Source: an uncultured Atopobium sp.
GTDB lineage: Bacteria; Actinomycetota; Coriobacteriia; Coriobacteriales; Atopobiaceae
Assembly: GCA_938036925.1 (NCBI GenBank)
Contig: CALHVU010000050.1
Coordinates: 1 to 19,019 of the forward strand
Direction: 5' to 3'
DNA length: 19,019 nt
Shown here: positions 1 to 8,400 of the stretch, piece by piece
Layout: each line of letters starts with the position of its first letter
How positions within the stretch are numbered: the first letter of the stretch is position 1
The notes under the pieces: generated by a model
Database searches by the model: none
What the model was told of the DNA's origin: nothing
The model's input: the letters and a program-made list of their open reading frames with translations, nothing else
Program-made: the position numbers and the translations under genes

Positions 1-44
1 CTCCTCACCTCTACATCGTACTTTACCCTACGATCCATACGCAT

Positions 45-83
45 AAAAAGCCTCCCATTTCTTATGTCCAAGAAATGGGAGGC
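45..83 (-). terminator. Rho-independent terminator of the EcsC-family gene, one copy of a dispersed palindrome
   Basis: A perfect 14-bp stem (50-63 with 70-83) encloses a 6-nt loop (64-69). On the minus strand it is followed by five T residues (45-49). It starts about 40 nt after the stop codon of the EcsC-family gene, as expected for an intrinsic terminator. The 25 nt at 65-89 are identical, in inverse orientation, to a palindrome at the other end of the window, so it also belongs to a repeat family. Confidence 0.8.
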
Positions 84-123
84 AGTTCATGTGAAGGCGG
101 CTGTTTTACTGTTAAATCAAATA

Positions 124-873
124 TTAAATCAATTCACTTTCATCAGTGATATCAATAGAGTCTATATCAGCAATTTCTTCATTAGACAATTCTGAGCCTT
201 CTGGCATTACATTGTTAATAAACATATCAATTGCATTCTTAGCAATTATTTTAGTGGAAATTACATCAATACTTCCTCCAACAACGCCTCCAATAAGAGG
301 AATTGCTTTTCCGAGATTAATAATTCCCTTTTCGCCAAATTTTGTAATTAAACGGTATCCAATACGCTGATTGATAGCAACTAATGCTTTGCCTGGAATT
401 TTTTTAATAGCAGCTTGGAGTGTTTTCTCACCAAACTTAATTCCAACTTGTTTAACAACATCTTTTAATGCAGATCCCGTTAAGGCAAGATATACCATGG
501 TTTGTACTTGATCTGATTTAATATCATAACCACCTAATTTTGCAATTCCGGCAACCATTCTTAATTGGACGTATAGAACACTACCTATATTTGCGGGAAT
601 TGCGACAGGCAGTGTAATAAGGCCACCGAGACCAGTAAGAAAACCTGATGTACCACATTTGAGAACTTGATTTTGCACGAGCATAAGAGCGGCATCTTTA
701 GGTGTGTCGGCTTTACAAGCGTAGTCATTTACCATTTCTTCTACTGAACGACTTACTTTTGGAATTCCATCTAAAGCTTTCCCATAAATATCTGAAAGAA
801 TTTCTCCAGCATCAACTTCAGTTAGTTTTTTAAAGTCAATAGGCAAATGAAAATTGTTTTTCTCTTCGGGCAT
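124..873 (-). CDS. EcsC-family protein
   Basis: Predicted 249-residue protein resembling the EcsC family, whose biochemical role is poorly defined. Supporting regions are the Gly-rich hydrophobic stretch around residues 73-100 (including GLGGLITLPVAIPANIG), the RMVAGIAKLGGYD segment after it, and a second Gly-rich stretch (AIPLIGGVVGGSID) near residue 200. The C-terminal tail is acidic. I chose the ATG at 873 because AAAGGA lies about 8 nt upstream. A longer frame reaches an ATG at 975, but that codon sits inside the upstream operon's terminator stem. The gene appears monocistronic, with its own promoter and terminator. It is visibly more AT-rich than its neighbours, which may reflect horizontal transfer. 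The family call is fairly firm; no function can be assigned. Confidence 0.8.
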   Translation of the reverse strand: MPEEKNNFHLPIDFKKLTEVDAGEILSDIYGKALDGIPKVSRSVEEMVNDYACKADTPKDAALMLVQNQVLKCGTSGFLTGLGGLITLPVAIPANIGSVLYVQLRMVAGIAKLGGYDIKSDQVQTMVYLALTGSALKDVVKQVGIKFGEKTLQAAIKKIPGKALVAINQRIGYRLITKFGEKGIINLGKAIPLIGGVVGGSIDVISTKIIAKNAIDMFINNVMPEGSELSNEEIADIDSIDITDESELI

Positions 874-915
874 AGGAATTCCTTTTTCTAGAAATGAAAT
901 AACATCCGATAAGAG

Positions 916-944
916 ATATTTTAATAGATTATTTGAAAAGTCAA
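916..944 (-). promoter_or_regulatory. Candidate promoter of the EcsC-family gene
   Basis: On the minus strand a TTGACT -35 box (944-939) is followed by TAAAAT (923-918, spacer 15) or AAATAT (921-916, spacer 17). It starts just past the T-tract of the adhesin operon terminator and 45-70 nt before the chosen start codon. It is a consensus match only. Confidence 0.45.
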
Positions 945-945
945 T

Positions 946-979
946 AAAAAATGGCCTCGAATAAATCGAGGCCATTTTA
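946..979 (-). terminator. Terminator of the surface-adhesin operon
   Basis: A perfect 10-bp stem (951-960 with 966-975), rich in GC and with a 5-nt loop, is followed on the minus strand by a run of T residues (946-951). It starts 26 nt after the LPDTG adhesin stop codon. Four T residues also follow on the plus strand, so it could act weakly in both directions. Confidence 0.88.
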
Positions 980-1001
980 CATACTAAGGAATGTATAGGT
1001 C

Positions 1002-4000
1002 TTACTTCTGCTTGCGGGCCCTTAGTGCAAAGCCGAGAGCGGTGATGCCAGAAGCAACCATGCCAACAGAAGCAACTATAAGCTCAGCGACATCGCCAGT
1101 GTCTGGCAGAACACGCTTCTTCTTAGTCTTAGAAGGCTTGTGTGGATCAGGGCTAGGAGTTGGCTCAGGATCTGGTGTTGGCTGAGGCTCAGGCTCTGGA
1201 TAGTCGTTTGTGAATACCAGAGGAGGCGTGCTTCTGTACTCGCACTGATCAATCTCTGTTACGGTTCCATCTTCAGCGGTCTTAGTAATGTGGTAGGTGA
1301 AATCAAGCTCACCATCATCATTCTTAAAGACGGTGTAGGTGAGGGTGTAGACGGACTTGTCGTAAGTAACCCTCTGGTTAGTGCCGGTAACCTCTTTGAT
1401 GGTGTAAACATAGGTGCCAGGCTGCGTAAAGACTAGCTCACCGAAGTTATTATCGCCAGAAACTGCAACAGAAGTTTCAACGCTATCTGTTGTTGCGTTG
1501 TTTGGCATTGGGTAGGAAGGATCGTTGCGAGTGAGCGTGAACTTGAAGACATCCTGAGTTGTTGCAGTGCGTGGGTTGCCGCCGTTGTCATCAGGGAGAA
1601 CTGATGGATAGTCGGTTGGAGCATCTGGTGCGTTACCAGTAACAACCTTCTGGACAACTGGATAGTCCCTGACTGGCAGTGGATCAGGATAGACATTAGT
1701 AAAGACAGCGCCTGGCGCATCGTTATGCTCGCCAAGGTCAACGGTGGTAACGTTTCCGTCCTCGTCAGTCTTGGTCATAGTACGTGTTGCCTCAAGCTGG
1801 CCAGTACCGTCGTCAACAACGTTATAGGTAACGGTGTAGACGCTCTGATCGTACTGGATGTTCTGGGTGCCGGTAACCTCTTTGATGGTGTACACGTAGG
1901 TGCCAGGCTGAGTGAATGTAATGTTGCGGAATACAGCGTCGCCACCGAGAAGCCTGCGTGTACGAGCGGTATTGCCGGTAGATCCCTCAGGCATTGGGCT
2001 GGATGGATCAAGGCGTGTCATCTCAAAGATAAAGACGTTAGGAGCATCGCCCTCGTCTTCAGAGCCATTCGCCAGGAAGTTGTTGATCAGGCTCTCGGCA
2101 AAGCTGCCGCTTGCAGTGTCGTCGGCGCTTGTCGCGCTTGCAGTGCTTGTGGCGCCTGCTGCGCTAACGTTACTTGAGCTCAGGTAAGAATTAACCAGAG
2201 ACGCAGGTGAAGGCCCTCCAGGTATAGGAACAACTGGGTAATCGCCTTCGACAATCTTGGTAACGGATGGCGTCACAATGGTAGGCCTGACATTGTAGAC
2301 ATTTACCAGCGACTGAGTGGTGGTGTACTGCTCGACGCGAGAAATACTGCTTCTAGTTGAAACGTAGGAATTAGGAACGTTCTCGGTGATGGTGTACGAA
2401 ACAGTATCAGCAGCAGCATTGTCTACGTACTTACGAAGACCCTTGTAGACAATGGTGTAGGTGTTATTGCCATTATCGGTAACCTCAGGCGTAATGGTGC
2501 TGGTATCAAGGTTCTTATCGTTAGAGAGAACCAAATTGTTAGCACCAAAATCAGCTGTGGATGGGCGCTTACCAGCTGCATCGTTGTTATCGTCCCAGAC
2601 CTTATTAATCTTGAGGTCAACGCCTGCATAGCTCAGAGCGTGAGTGGAGAGGGTGCGAGTGGAGTGGTTACCAGCAATGTCGTAGTCAAGAACGCTGCTG
2701 AACACGCTGCGCTTACTGGTGTAGGAAGCGTCAACGTTGTCGGCAACCTTATAGGTGACGTCAACAAAGCCGCCGCTGTTTGCAGCAAGAGCGCGTGTAG
2801 AAGTAAAGAGCACCATGTCGGCCTCAGCCGGATCATTAACTACGGTGTAGTCACCAGGCTGTGGAGCATGGTTGGCATCGTAGGTAACACCAGGATTCAG
2901 CTTAATGTACTTGTGGGAGAAGTTCGAAGAAGAGTTGACGCTCTCAAGTGCAAGAGGCAGTTGAGTTGCACCCTCTGGGGTGATGCCAGCGCCGCGATTT
3001 ACCGACTTAGACAGCAATGGAACAAACAGTTGAGTGGTATTTGCGGTGTTGCCGGTGTTATTGCGGACTGCAATATGAACGGTAGCAGTGTCTCCGCGCT
3101 GCATAACAGGGGTAGTTGCATCCTTGTTTGCAGGATCATAGGTGTAGTCAGTAATGCTTCCGGTAATGCCGTCCTTAACGGAGAGGGTGGAGGCTGCGGC
3201 AATAGCAGATGCCTGTGCAATGTTGATACCAGGGCGCTCGGAGAGAGAAACCATAGTCTCGCCAGAGTTGACGCTGTTGCCAAACAGGCTGGTGTACTGG
3301 GAAGTGTTCCAGTTGCTGCGGTCCCAGTGCTCAGACTTAATTTGAGCACCAATTTCCTTGAAGTCTTTGGTGGTAATGCCAACAAAATCGTTGATGTGGT
3401 AAATGCCCTTACCTGCAAGATCAGTGGTGTGGACATCCATGCTCAGAGTCATGTTCTTGCTGGTAAAGTCTGGCTGATACTGACCGCGAGTCTCGTCGCC
3501 AACATCAATGGTGTACTTCCAAACCTTAACAGCTACGCCGTCCTTATCGTACGTTCCTACAAACTCTGGAGCGCTGAGCGTGCCATTGGAAATGGTGAGG
3601 TTACTGTAGGTAAAGCCCTCAGGCATGATGACGTAGAGTACTGGCTCCTGAAGAGGGTTCCAGTCCCAGTTTGCGTCGTCGATGCGACCAGAAATCTTGA
3701 AGGTCTCGCCGCCGTTAATCTGGGTCTTATCGATGCTACCAACGCCGTTAAGAACCTTAGGTGCGCCGGACTTAGCGGTCAGCGTAACGCCTGCGTCAGG
3801 AGTGGTGCCGGTGTTGTAGAGCTTGACGTTAGTGACAACGTCGGCGTTAGTGCCCTTCTTCCAAGAGCCGTAAACGCCGTTGGAGATGTAGCTCCAGCCA
3901 TAGTACTCGTCAGTGACATGCTTGTTGTTTGGATTCCATGTGTCGAGAAGATCGCTCATTGGCCTAATGCCATCGTATCCGCCAAGAATTGGACCAAGGT

Positions 4001-5435
4001 CAACCTTGATGGAAGTGATGGAGGTATTGATATCAAGGCCTAGGGCAGTGTTGGTGATAAGTGCGGAGACACCAGAGGTGCGCAGAATGCTTGGGTCAGC
4101 AGTTCCGCTCGTGCCGTCCGATGCGGTCCAGTGGATTGGACCATAGGTCATACCAGCCTTGTAAGGGATGGTGACGCCACGGATGATAGCGGTTTGGTTC
4201 TGATCGATGGTCATCTCGAGCGTCTTTGGAGCGGTGTCTGAGGAGAGTTCGTTCTTGATGAGATAGGTGCCAAGACGAACGTTGTAGGTATCGTTTTTCT
4301 TGTATGCCCAGTTAGGAGCTGTATCGACAAGAGCGTGTGTGGTAAGACGCTCTGGGTTAAGACCGTCAATTACGGTAACCGTAAGAGTAGAAGAAGCGTT
4401 TGCGGAGGTACGGTTGACGTTTGGAGTGTCATTCCAAACGGACATAGTGAGGTTCTTAATGGTGACGTTAAAGGTTGAGTTGTTAGGTCTGGTGCTTGAT
4501 GCAGGAACCTTAATCTGTGGCTTAAAGGTTGGGGTACCTGCGTAAGAGCCTGGCTCGTTCCACTCGACTGTTGCGGTCTTGTTAGTGCCGTCATCGGTAG
4601 TAGAGACGATGGTACCTGGGGTGTTGTAGAGGCTGGTCTCGTTGACACCAACAAGCTCCATATCGCTTGGGTAGACAACCTGAACCGTAGTCTTGCTGTT
4701 TGCCTCGGTGAGTACCTTAGAGCCTGTGGTAGAAACCTGCAGGGTAGAGGTGGTACCACCCTTAGAGAGAACCTCGGTGGACTGATCAGCCCAGAAACCA
4801 TAGGTCATGGCGTCAGCTGCAGTAACAGATGAGGTATGTGGATCAATGTTTTGTGTTGCAGCGGTGCTCAAGTTAACACGAATTGCATTTGCGATAACCT
4901 GGCTTGCGCTCTGGTTCTCAACAGCGTCATCAAGCTTGAACTGAATTTCTCTTACGGAAGAAACCTGGGTCAAGCCGTTTTTGGTCATGTAGACCAGATC
5001 ACCACTGCGGTTCTTCTCGGAACTTGCGCCAGGATAGCCGTAAGGAAGGGTTCCTGTTCCCGTAGGTGTGGTAACCAGGTCAGAGAAACTGGTGTTTGAG
5101 ATGCCACCAACGGTAAACGTTGCACCTGGAAGGCCTGTGACGTAGAGTCCATCTCCAAACCTCACGTTGAGGTACGTTGGGGAGAACTGCAACGATGCAG
5201 GGATTGTGTAGCCAACATTCAAGGCGTAGGTGACTCCCGCTTTAAGGGCAGGGGTTTGACCTGCAAGAAGGTCAGCAACTTGGGCGTGAGTTGACGCATC
5301 TTCAATGCTCAGAGCATTGATTTGAAGACCTGTAGTGTCTTCTGCGTAAGCCACGCTAAGGTTGGGCAGCAATGCTGCGACGAATGCAACGGCAGCTAAA
5401 AGCAATCCCGCTACAATCCTTGCCTTACTTTTCAT
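1002..5435 (-). CDS. LPXTG-anchored surface adhesin with Cna_B and tandem FctA/Spy0128 pilin domains
   Basis: Large secreted protein (1477 residues) predicted to be covalently attached to peptidoglycan by a sortase. It has a signal peptide (residues 1-31, cleavage after AYA) and about 900 residues of beta-rich adhesin-like sequence. A Cna_B domain follows (about 936-1052), then two FctA/Spy0128-type pilin isopeptide domains (about 1056-1250 and 1258-1412). The C terminus is Pro-rich, then LPDTG (1443-1447), a hydrophobic segment and the basic tail RARKQK. Each FctA domain keeps Lys (VTKIV, VQKVV), Glu (YTIKE) and Asn (VFTN) suited to an intramolecular isopeptide bond. The first copy has a Ser/Ala/Thr-rich insertion. 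The start has AGGAAG upstream. It is the second gene of an operon, 44 bp after the other adhesin. The ligand is unknown, and it could equally be a fimbrial tip or backbone subunit. Confidence 0.9.
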   Translation of the reverse strand: MKSKARIVAGLLLAAVAFVAALLPNLSVAYAEDTTGLQINALSIEDASTHAQVADLLAGQTPALKAGVTYALNVGYTIPASLQFSPTYLNVRFGDGLYVTGLPGATFTVGGISNTSFSDLVTTPTGTGTLPYGYPGASSEKNRSGDLVYMTKNGLTQVSSVREIQFKLDDAVENQSASQVIANAIRVNLSTAATQNIDPHTSSVTAADAMTYGFWADQSTEVLSKGGTTSTLQVSTTGSKVLTEANSKTTVQVVYPSDMELVGVNETSLYNTPGTIVSTTDDGTNKTATVEWNEPGSYAGTPTFKPQIKVPASSTRPNNSTFNVTIKNLTMSVWNDTPNVNRTSANASSTLTVTVIDGLNPERLTTHALVDTAPNWAYKKNDTYNVRLGTYLIKNELSSDTAPKTLEMTIDQNQTAIIRGVTIPYKAGMTYGPIHWTASDGTSGTADPSILRTSGVSALITNTALGLDINTSITSIKVDLGPILGGYDGIRPMSDLLDTWNPNNKHVTDEYYGWSYISNGVYGSWKKGTNADVVTNVKLYNTGTTPDAGVTLTAKSGAPKVLNGVGSIDKTQINGGETFKISGRIDDANWDWNPLQEPVLYVIMPEGFTYSNLTISNGTLSAPEFVGTYDKDGVAVKVWKYTIDVGDETRGQYQPDFTSKNMTLSMDVHTTDLAGKGIYHINDFVGITTKDFKEIGAQIKSEHWDRSNWNTSQYTSLFGNSVNSGETMVSLSERPGINIAQASAIAAASTLSVKDGITGSITDYTYDPANKDATTPVMQRGDTATVHIAVRNNTGNTANTTQLFVPLLSKSVNRGAGITPEGATQLPLALESVNSSSNFSHKYIKLNPGVTYDANHAPQPGDYTVVNDPAEADMVLFTSTRALAANSGGFVDVTYKVADNVDASYTSKRSVFSSVLDYDIAGNHSTRTLSTHALSYAGVDLKINKVWDDNNDAAGKRPSTADFGANNLVLSNDKNLDTSTITPEVTDNGNNTYTIVYKGLRKYVDNAAADTVSYTITENVPNSYVSTRSSISRVEQYTTTQSLVNVYNVRPTIVTPSVTKIVEGDYPVVPIPGGPSPASLVNSYLSSSNVSAAGATSTASATSADDTASGSFAESLINNFLANGSEDEGDAPNVFIFEMTRLDPSSPMPEGSTGNTARTRRLLGGDAVFRNITFTQPGTYVYTIKEVTGTQNIQYDQSVYTVTYNVVDDGTGQLEATRTMTKTDEDGNVTTVDLGEHNDAPGAVFTNVYPDPLPVRDYPVVQKVVTGNAPDAPTDYPSVLPDDNGGNPRTATTQDVFKFTLTRNDPSYPMPNNATTDSVETSVAVSGDNNFGELVFTQPGTYVYTIKEVTGTNQRVTYDKSVYTLTYTVFKNDDGELDFTYHITKTAEDGTVTEIDQCEYRSTPPLVFTNDYPEPEPQPTPDPEPTPSPDPHKPSKTKKKRVLPDTGDVAELIVASVGMVASGITALGFALRARKQK
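1200..2275 (-). repeat. Tandem duplication of FctA-type pilin domain coding sequence
   Basis: Two successive segments encode closely related domains. The strongest nucleotide similarity is around 1390-1430 and 1875-1915, both coding for FTQPGTYVYTIKEVTGT-like sequence. They are offset by about 487 bp, or 162 codons. Flanking similarity is lower, so the duplication is not recent, or only the core is constrained. Confidence 0.75.
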
Positions 5436-5479
5436 AGCACTTCCTAACTAGAGCAATACAGAACCAATCACTTTCTTTC

Positions 5480-8400
5480 TTACTTATTCTTACGACGCTT
5501 AGTAATGCCAAGTGAAGTCATTACAGCGGTCATACCAGCGAGAAGTGCAGCAAGAGGTGCTGCAGCAGAAGCATCTCCGGTGTATGGAGTCTTCTGCTTC
5601 TTTTTCTTAGATGGCTTAGTTGGAGTGGAAGGAGTCTCTGGAGTCTCATCCTCTGCAACAGTAATGGTTAGCTGGATTGTGTCGTTATCAGTTGCAACAG
5701 CGTCCTTACCATCTGGCCACTGGACACCATTCCAGGTGAACGAGAAGACCTTGCGGTTGCCAGCTGCGGAATCAGCAATAGCGCTGAAGGAGCCGGTAAC
5801 GGTGCCGACAGCGGTGAGCTGGGTGCCTGCAGCAACATTGGAGTCAATGGTGACGCCAGGAATGGTGAGCTTCATCCAACCATCGTTGGCACTTGCCTCA
5901 TCAACAATGCGCTCGAGGTCAGAGTACGTTCTAAGGGAGGAAGGATCGCTGAGCTCAAAGGTGACAGTAACTGTACGGCCGTTGACCTGGACATCGCTGA
6001 CCTTAAAGCCGCTACCAAAGTTGGAAGCCTGGATGGTGTTGGCATCAAGGTCGCTTGGAAGCGTCATTCCCTCAGGAACAGTCAAAGTTGCTGTGAATTT
6101 GAACTTCAGGTTGCTCAGCGTAATGGTGTCATGGTTGGCGTTAGGGTAGGCACGCTCGATGTTGTTCATCTGCTCCTGGATAGAGGAAGCAAGTATTGAA
6201 CCAGTGAGGTTAAAGGTAGAACCTGCCTTCATAGTAATGACCTGGTCATGCTCGGTATTCTCGTCAGCAAGCATATCTGCAGGAAGGTTCATCTCAATTG
6301 GGTTGTTCACAATCAGAGTCTGCTGAATGTCAGTACCACGAGGATCTCTGCTCGCAGCAATCTGAACGCCGTTCCAAGAAAGTTCGAACTTCTTGGTGAC
6401 GTTGGTGACGGTGTTCTTTGCAAAAGACTCAAAGGTGCCAGTAAGAGTACCTGTAGCGGTGAGCTCCTGACCATTGGTTACCTGAGTTGGGTCAAGTGTG
6501 AGACCATCAACAGTTACGGTAAGAGGTCTTGCAATTTCTGCTGTAGCTGCATCGTCTTTGCCAACTGTCTCGACAGCGTCTTTGAGCTGCTTGTAGTTGG
6601 TGTAAGTGCCCTTGAGCTTCAGGGTAACGGTAACTTCCTGACCGTTGACGGAAACGTTTGTAACCTCAAAGAGATCACCAAGGCCAGAGGTGGTTACTGT
6701 TGGATTAGCTGGGACAACAACGCCAGCAGGAAGCGTGAGCTTTGCAGTAAAGGTAGAAGTTGTGCCAGAAAGCGTAATCTTGGTTAGGTCGTCGAGGCCG
6801 CCAGCAATGCCATTCTCAAAAGCGCTCATCTGATTAATGACGGAAGTAGCGTCAATAGCGCCTGTAAGACTGAAGCTCTTATCGTTAGAAACTTCCTTGA
6901 TCTGAGTGGTGTTGCTCTGAGAGTCACTCCACATATCAGCAGGAAGATCGCTAGTAAGCTCTACTCTCTGGATGGAAGGATCTTCCTTCCACTTGAGGTA
7001 ATAGGTGACATCGTTGGTAAGCGTTGCTCCACCGTTGATGGTTGCAGGGGAGTTACCTGCAGCGTCGGTGAACCAGTAGTGGTAGTTGTGACCAAAAACC
7101 ATACCAAGGAAAGTTATTGGTTCATCTGCGTTGTCTAGAACGTGATTCTCAAAGGTTGCAATATCGGTGTAGGCAGTATTGGTGTTAGAGCTGGTAGGAC
7201 TTGCAATTCCATCAGTAGACGTGGTTAGAGTATTGCCGCTAAGGTTTTGAAGCAGTGCATTGATATTGGTCTGCTCAGCAACAGTTGGGTGAGTCTTGAT
7301 AGTTGCAACTTCACCGCCGTTTGCATCGGTGGTGATGTCAAAGACGTTTGGATTCTGCTTAAAGACGCTGTTCGCAGAGAAGGTTCCACCATTTGCCGAG
7401 AAGGACACGGTAAGGTGCTGCTCCTCCCAGTCTGCGTACAAATCAACGGTATCGGTACCCGCAGGAACAGCCAGGTTGGAATTAGCTGCAACCTCATCGC
7501 CAGCACCGTTTGCCTGAGTGGTCCAGCGCTTGAAGGTTTTACCTGCAATGTTGAAGTTGTTGTCGAGGTTGTTGACATCAGCGTCAGAGTGAACCGTTAC
7601 GGTACGGCTTGCGTTTGTAGCAACGCGTTCAATAACGGTAACGCCGTTGCCGTTGTGATACCTGACATAGAGCCAAGCAGTGTTGGCCTTCCAATGTGGA
7701 TAGACTGTCATGTCAGAGGTGACCTGGGTATCAGCGGTGAACTGGTGCTCCGTGCCAGCGGCATCGGTGTAGTACCAGCCGTCAAACTCTTGACCACTTG
7801 CATAAGGATCTGCAGGTAGAGTAGTTGTACCTCCTGCCACAGAAGAAGCGTTTGCAAGAGAGTTGCCGCGCATAGCAAGAGCAGTCTTGTTAGCAGTAGT
7901 GCCGTCAGCAAATGTTGGGTTGACGCCGGTAACGCCTGGGGTATTGAGGTCAAAGGTAACGGTTGCAGCAGGTGCCCAAACGTGCTTCTGACCATCGCTT
8001 GAAGCGTTAGCAACTGGGTAGGTATAGGTTGCTCCGTTAGCATTAATGAGGCTCAGAGAGTTAGTTGATGGGTCAGCAAGGGTAAAGAGCGAGAGAACCT
8101 CATTGCCGTTAGCTGCACCGTTTGTAGGGATAGTGCTACCAAAGCCACTGTTGTAGCTTGGTGCGTATTTGAGCAGGTAAGAGCCGCCAACAACGTTGTA
8201 GTTCTGACGAGTCTGGCTAGCGCCGTTATCAGAGTTCTTGGTAGCAGGTGTTTCTACCAGGCTGTTTCCGGTGAATTGGATGGAGCCGTTAGTCTGTGCG
8301 CCAAAGAGAGCACCCGAGTTACGACCGTCTCCTTTAATGGTGGAGTTGTTAATGATGACATCACCAGTTTTGACGTTAAGGCCGCCAGTTCCACCGTTAG

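Noticed and set aside
874..975. N-terminal extension of the EcsC-family gene to the ATG at 975
   Set aside because: That ATG lies in the stem of the adhesin operon terminator and has no ribosome binding site. AAAGGA precedes the ATG at 873.
2640..4043. 467-codon plus-strand open frame opposite the LPDTG adhesin
   Set aside because: It is antisense to a gene with clear domains, signal peptide and anchor. The translation has no recognisable domain and is a by-product of the host gene's codon pattern.
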